Positions 58,950 to 64,000 of a DNA stretch of 64,000 nt are shown here, in pieces; positions within the stretch are counted from its first letter, which is position 1, and each line of letters starts with the position of its first letter. Made by a program: the position numbers and the translations under genes. The notes under the pieces are model-generated. The model searched no databases, was not told the origin of the DNA, and saw only the letters and a list, made by a program, of their open reading frames with translations. The stretch comes from Raphanus sativus (Eukaryota; Streptophyta; Magnoliopsida; Brassicales; Brassicaceae). Location of the stretch: NCBI RefSeq assembly GCF_000801105.2, contig NC_079519.1, positions 7,252,668 through 7,316,667 on the forward strand. The letters are read 5' to 3'.

Positions 58950-60453
58950 TTAAGGACCGGGAATGGATGGAGTCCGAAAATCCATCCTCTTCCTTGAGCT
59001 CGCTGGGATCAAGTTGCAGATTGGCCTATTCTCCGAACTTGTAGCTGAGGTCGCAGCTGATCCTGCTCTCCTTGTTGTCCCCACTTTTGTTTTAGCTTTT
59101 CCCACTGCATTTTGATCTGGAGCTAGCCTTCGTCGCACTGTGGGAGGTTTGTTTTGAGAGACTGTCCTCCTTCTAGAACCCGATCCCGCCACTAGCTTTG
59201 GGCTACCTTGCACTTTTCTTTTCCCTGGGGGGCGTCCCGGTTTTCTTTTTCCTCCTGGTGCAGTGGACATTAGTTCCTTTGACCTCTCTGGATCCAAGAC
59301 AGGTCCGAGGCGCATTGTTGCTGGGACTCGTTCTGAACTGGTCGGTGATATCTCAGTCGAATGTCCTAGTCGTTGAGTCGCTGGTACTCTGTTTTCCTCT
59401 GACTGAGGTAATACTGGTAGTTCTCTCTCCTCTGGAGAATCTTGTAGGCGTGGTGGAGGACCCAGTCTTTGAGTTACAAGGATTCTTTCTTGTGAATCAG
59501 GGTTTTGGCTCCTTCTTCCTGAGCTTTTTCCAGAGATATGTTGTGTCTCATCGGGGAGGCTCAAGCGCTGAGTGGCTGGGATTCTTTCCGGTGAGAATGT
59601 CTCAGAGTTTTGGATAGTCATCCTGGCTTCTGCGATCATTGAGTCTCTCACCATTTTGATGGCTCTTGTCTCCATCTCTCCGTGTTCCTCCGCCTGCCTC
59701 ATTCTCTCTATTCTTGCTTCCCTTTCAGTTGGGTCCGCAGTTTTTGTATACACAAGCATCGCGTCTCTTACTTCGCCTAGTGCTTTTTCTACTGCTTCTT
59801 GAGGTAAAGGGTGTGGGCAGGTTTGTAGAGGAGCCCCTCTATCACCTGCCTCAGCTACAGTTTCTGGTGCTTTTGTTCCCCCCTCACGAGAGATACTTGT
59901 GTTCCTTGAGATCTCTCTGTAATAGCTTCTTCCATTTGAGGCAGGGTATCTGTGTTGATGATCCCGTGTGAGTCGGTGATAATTATACCCGCTTCCTCTC
60001 GATCTCTCCCTTGCTTGGTGGTCACGTCTGTAATTTCTCCTGTCCTCCCATTCTTTTGGTTGAGTTTTGTAGATTCTCTGTTTGGAGCTTTCTCTAACTT
60101 CTCTAGGAGTTTTCCTTTCCTTTGTGTTTGACGCGTTGGAGGCAGAGGACTGGAAGGTAAAGTTTCCTCTAGGTTCCCAATCGCGTTGCTTGTGAATTTC
60201 CAGTACAGAGGGATGGGATAATTGTTTGGAGGACTCCTCTTCCTGAGCTGCTACGCGAGCTTTATTCTGGTGTTTTGCCTCCAAACTTTTGAGCAGAAGG
60301 TTTTGTTACCCTCCCAATCAAAGTTAGAGAGAATTTGCTGTCGATTTCAGCGTTATCCGGTAGTTGGGCTTTGATTCGAGCAGTTCGTGGGGCATTGAGG
60401 GAATCATACCGGATTGATTTCCCCTTCTCCTCTCTCGATAGTCTTCTGCTCAT
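58950..60453 (-). pseudogene. LINE ORF1 with internal deletion
   Basis: It begins MSRRLSREEKGKSIRYDSLN and reaches LTLIGRVTKPS, the usual entry to the DUF4283 domain. At about 60284 it jumps, with a frame change, to LEAKHQNKARVAAQEEE, which normally lies after the zinc knuckle. The RNA-binding core is therefore deleted (about 0.5 kb, inferred). The remaining C-terminal half has four spaced (R)xPATQRLG-like repeats and an AT-hook-like KRKPGRPPGKRK. Confidence 0.85.
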
Positions 60454-61458
60454 GGTGCTAGGTTTTCTTGTGACTTTGCTCTAAACTTTCTTCTCCTTAA
60501 ATAAACAAGTAGCTTAGGCAGTACTTTGTTCACAAGTTTTCAGCAGCTATAAAGTACAGGAACCTCTGTTTCTAAAGCCGTTATCGTTTCAGTAGATTTG
60601 TGAGCTCTTTTCCGGTTTGGCTTGTAGGAGTTGTACAGGCCTCAATCTTCTTCTTATGTTTTGCTGGGAAAATCTGTAGATCTGTGGACTTTTGCAGAGA
60701 GAAAAGTAAGGCTTCACCAAAAGGACAGGAACCCCTGTATCAACAAATTTGAGAAGCATCCCAGCTGGTAGTGAGAGCGCCGGAGTTCATCAGTTCTTCC
60801 GTAGTTCCGGTCGCCGGAGACGTATTTGCGGTGGACAGGCGGTCCCTCCGACCCCGGGTCGGGGGAAGAACCCGGTGGGTTAAAGGCAGTACTTGGGATT
60901 ACCCGCTGACTTTGTACTGAAGTGGCAAAAGATTTGAGAAAAGCCAGACTGTTGCAGGTTCAGTCAGCCGAAAAGAGGAATAAAACAGGAGGTAAAAGGA
61001 GGATGTGTGTCTTTATCCCGTGGTTAAAAACCTTTCTTGTAACTAGTGTCTGGGAGCGATTTTCTCTCTCTCTCTCTCTATGAGTCTAGAGATTCTTGAT
61101 TATTCTTAGTAAATACTTTGAAAAGTGTATTTGCAGGTGAATGACTGAAAGTATTTACCTATATGAATGTGAAATGATGCCACTTCAATAAATTGAGACT
61201 TGGCTTTGTATGCTCTAATAAAATGATAGGGACACATGGCTTATAATAGTGTCAAATATAAACACTTAGAGTAGTATGGAAATACATATGTGTGTATTAT
61301 CTTCATGTGTCCAAAATAGATTGAAGGATTTCATCTCTAAGACATCCTTTGGAATGTATAGTACTAAAATAAAAATTCAATTTTTCGAACATTTTTATTC
61401 ATGCATGAGTTTGATATATATTACTTATTTAATGAATCTCTTATTACACTTAAATAAA

Positions 61459-62044
61459 TGAGGATTTTTATATATTTAAAATTTTAAATGAATAGATTCA
61501 ATATTTTATATGAACTATTGCAATTGTTTTTTACGAACAATTGCAACTATGTAATGAAACTTTGTAACCATTGATGATTGGAATCTTTGGCGATTAACCA
61601 TATTGATAATTACAGTTCTTGATGATTAACCATTGCAATTTTTTACTAACCACTGAAACTCGTCGTTAACTTTTGCAACTTTTGACTTAACCATTGTAAC
61701 TATTGGTTGCAACTTTTCATTCTCTTTAAAAGGAAATGCAGGTATTGGTAAATGAAGATAGAAAATCAGAAACTAACAATATAAAGTAACAGTAATTAGA
61801 GAAAGAGAAAAAAAATTATTGTTTAAAAATCATCAAATATCTTTGAAGAAACATACACTAAAACTATTTTTACTTTTGTATCTTAGCTTAAAACGAGAGT
61901 AAAATTTTGATTGTTTTATTCTATAAAAAGATTTCGTATAATCCAAAATCTGAAATAAGACTAAGATACTTTTTCAAAAAAGTGTGGCGATTCATTCATT
62001 ATATAATTCACAATTTTTTGGGTTACAACCCAATATAACCAACA
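61459..62044 (+). repeat. 3' LTR of the Copia derivative
   Basis: About 586 bp, aligned over its length with 53357-53957 but with many substitutions and indels. The left border (TGAGGATTTT at 61459) is inferred from the alignment. Confidence 0.7.
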
Positions 62045-62049
62045 CATAC

Positions 62050-62958
62050 AGCCTATAAAACTCCGTCTCTTTTGTGTACTTTCATTTTATATTTTAGTAT
62101 CTCAAGGTGCTTTCGGTCTTGAAGACTTAATTAATAGTTTAGTACTATGCATTCTCAATTATTTTTTCCCAAGACGCCATCAACCTGATCAGTGTGTACA
62201 TACACTTTTGTTATTGGTCAACATTTGATCAATTTAGTTTTGGACCTAATCTTTGACATGTTTGCATTTTAGTTCTGGACTGAACAGCGTAATCGAATGA
62301 CATCAGCTTCTATATGTTTTGCGTCGGTGCTTTTGCGGTGTCTATATCAGTTAAAGTGAATTGTTGCTATCGGTTTCCATGGTTTTTTTATCTTTCTTTC
62401 TTTCCTTTTTTTTTATGTCCCAAAGCAAACATAGTAAGATATGAAAACAACGCCGTGGAAGGAATGAAAAACAAACAAAAGTTACAAAACAAGAATATAC
62501 GAAACTGATGATACCCTGAAATCAAGATGGATTGTCTATATGTTACTTGAAATTGGAATAAACATACATATATATGAAGTTACGTTACGGTTATAGACTA
62601 TTATAGTATGCCACACCCACACCTAAATGTGATAAACGTCAAATCGGTTTTAAAAGGTAATCCAAACCTAACTTTTCTTTCTTTCTTTCTTTTAGTGATG
62701 GTTGGATTAACAAGAAAGGATCGATCGGGTTAATTTGTCTCCTCATTGGATTCCTTTTTATTTATATCCAACAAATTCGCAATAAAAAAAATTCAATCGA
62801 TTCTACCACTTGGTTTTTTCGACCACGGGAATTGGTTATTATGAAAACCTAGACTTCATATGCATTATCACATAATACCTGTACATTTTGAGGGTGATGA
62901 CTGATGACATCAAGAGATAATGGAATATAAAATTAGCTATGGAATTTAATAACTACTA
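62050..62958. other. AT-rich spacer
   Basis: No gene recognised. A frame at 62314-62508 has no domain. Confidence 0.6.
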
Positions 62959-63203
62959 CTCCCTTTTTTTTAAAGATACATATCCTAAATTTTTTACATA
63001 TATTAAGAAATCACATTAAAAATACATTGATTTTTGTGAATAACAATTTTCCATAACCTTTAACCAATAAAAATCCAATAAACACAATTAATTTTCTTGA
63101 AGTTAACAGATTTTCATTAAATAATACATTGAAAAAATAAAAAATATATCTTTTTAAAACAAATTTTTTTCCTAAAACATGGATCTTTAAAAAACGGAAG
63201 GAG
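62959..63203. mobile_element. Stowaway-like MITE
   Basis: The ends CTCCCTTTTTTTTAAAGAT and CTCCTTCCGTTTTTTAAAGA (right end reverse-complemented) match the Stowaway consensus CTCCCTCCGT and are flanked by TA on both sides. 245 bp, no ORF. Confidence 0.82.
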
Positions 63204-63205
63204 TA

Positions 63206-64000
63206 TTGAATTTAATACTTTCCTAATAAATGCAATACTTTATTTATTAATTTACTTGATCTCATTCTTATTGCATCTGTTATAGAAATTGGAACTTGAA
63301 ATTTACTTCCAATTGGATATGTGTCTAGCGTTTGGTTTATAATTTAAAACCGGAGACAACTTCTACTGTTATATAAGGGAAACAAACAATGATTTACACG
63401 ATACAAAAATGATAACTATATGAAATATGCATTTATTGTATGTAGTTAAAATGTCTCAAAAGTGACGAATAAGTATACTAAAAGATGCTGGTTAGCTGTG
63501 TAAATCTAATTGACATGATATAACCTTTCCCTTTTTATTAATAAACAAAAATGGTTGTTGGTTAAGCAATCTTGAAGATTAAAATACGTAAAACAAAAAA
63601 TAATTTGTAAGTTTTCAACTAATAATACTTCTTTTTGTCCCATTACCACTATAGATTTATTTAAACATAAAACATTAAAAACACTATGTAGTCACAAATT
63701 TATATATTGAGAAACGCTTCTACACACTTTCTCAAACAAATGAATTTTACCAAAACAAAACTAGATATATACTGTATATGTGTAGGGAATCTATTGAGTC
63801 GATTGGCACTGACTAGAAAAAGGAAAAACAGAACTACAATATTAAATATACATTCTTCAACCTAAACGGAGAAAAAGGGAAATATACAAATGGTTCAAAA
63901 ACCCCACTAGGCTCTCTCAGACACGGAGGCTGGTTTCCTCCATTGACACTATCCCACTACCTTCAAGATCCCACCTTCTATGTTAAATCTAAACTCTCTC
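63206..64000. other. AT-rich spacer to the window end
   Basis: No gene recognised. The last 100 bp are less AT-rich and may belong to a gene beyond the edge. Confidence 0.5.

Larger units (their letters stand above)
54892..61098 (-). mobile_element. Full-length L1-type LINE, inactive
   Basis: On the minus strand the element runs from 61098 to a poly(A) tail (poly-T at 54890-54899 on the plus strand). A target duplication of about 18-21 bp, ATTATTCTTAGTAAATAC, flanks it (54871-54888 and 61099-61116); its exact end merges with the T run. ORF1 is followed after a few bases by ORF2 (endonuclease, reverse transcriptase, RNase H). The length of about 6.2 kb is full size for plant L1. It is inserted in the Copia derivative. 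Confidence 0.95.
53357..62044 (+). mobile_element. Copia deletion derivative, split by a LINE
   Basis: Diverged LTRs at 53357-53957 and 61459-62044 end in ACCCAATATAACCAACA and are flanked by CATAC (53352-53356 and 62045-62049). The interior joins the start of gag directly to the RNase H end of pol, so protease, integrase and most of reverse transcriptase are missing. Without the LINE it would be about 2.46 kb. The many LTR differences make it much older than the Copia element at 40403-46612. Confidence 0.85.

Noticed and set aside
59198..59971. Plus-strand frames over LINE ORF1
   Set aside because: Antisense shadows of LINE ORF1; no known domain.

Overview
The window is nuclear DNA from a Brassicaceae plant, probably Brassica or a close relative. 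Genes are split by GT-AG introns, spacers are AT-rich, and transposons of almost every plant class are present. The conserved genes fall in the order CKX3, NAP1;3, ribosomal protein S16, cystatin-like genes, CwfJ-like gene. From memory this matches the Arabidopsis thaliana interval around AT5G56970-AT5G56900. Locus names come from recall of synteny and family sequence, not from a search.

Layout. 735-2014 (+): the last four exons of a cytokinin dehydrogenase; exon 1 lies off the left edge. 2015-7181: spacer with a head-to-head pair of SINE-like units, a CGTCGTAAA-type repeat field and a short Helitron (5718-6786). 7182-9773 (-): an intact 11-exon NAP1 histone chaperone. 10522-13779 (-): an organellar-type ribosomal protein S16 gene. 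Its second intron holds a 2.1-kb terminal-inverted-repeat transposon carrying two exons of an HSP110/HSP70-15-like gene. 13780-30968: spacer with two more Helitrons, a Harbinger-type MITE nested in one of them, a gene-like fragment I do not recognise, an Emigrant-like MITE, a tandemly duplicated cysteine-protease pseudogene and a hAT MITE. 30969-37021 (-): three cystatin-like genes in tandem; the third is frameshifted, and degenerate pieces and a Copia integrase scrap lie between them.

37168-46707: a PIF/Harbinger element with apparently intact transposase and Myb/SANT-like ORFs. It is interrupted by a very young Ty1/copia element (40403-46612; LTRs 302 bp each with one difference; TSD GAAAT). 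46879-49829 (+): a 10-exon CwfJ-like gene with one U12-type AT-AC intron and one GC-AG intron. 51655-52974: a Mutator-like foldback element. 53357-62044: a Copia deletion derivative split by a full-length but dead L1-type LINE (54892-61098). 62959-63203: a Stowaway MITE.

The host genes are unrelated in pathway (cytokinin breakdown, chromatin assembly, organelle translation, a Brassicaceae-expanded cystatin-like family, RNA processing) and share only position. Roughly half of the window is transposon-derived. No bacterial-type system, CRISPR array, tRNA or rRNA gene was found. The most unusual items are the HSP70-carrying transposon inside the S16 intron, the two clean nested insertions, a two-helix membrane ORF in the leader of the young Copia element, and the minor-spliceosome intron in the CwfJ-like gene.
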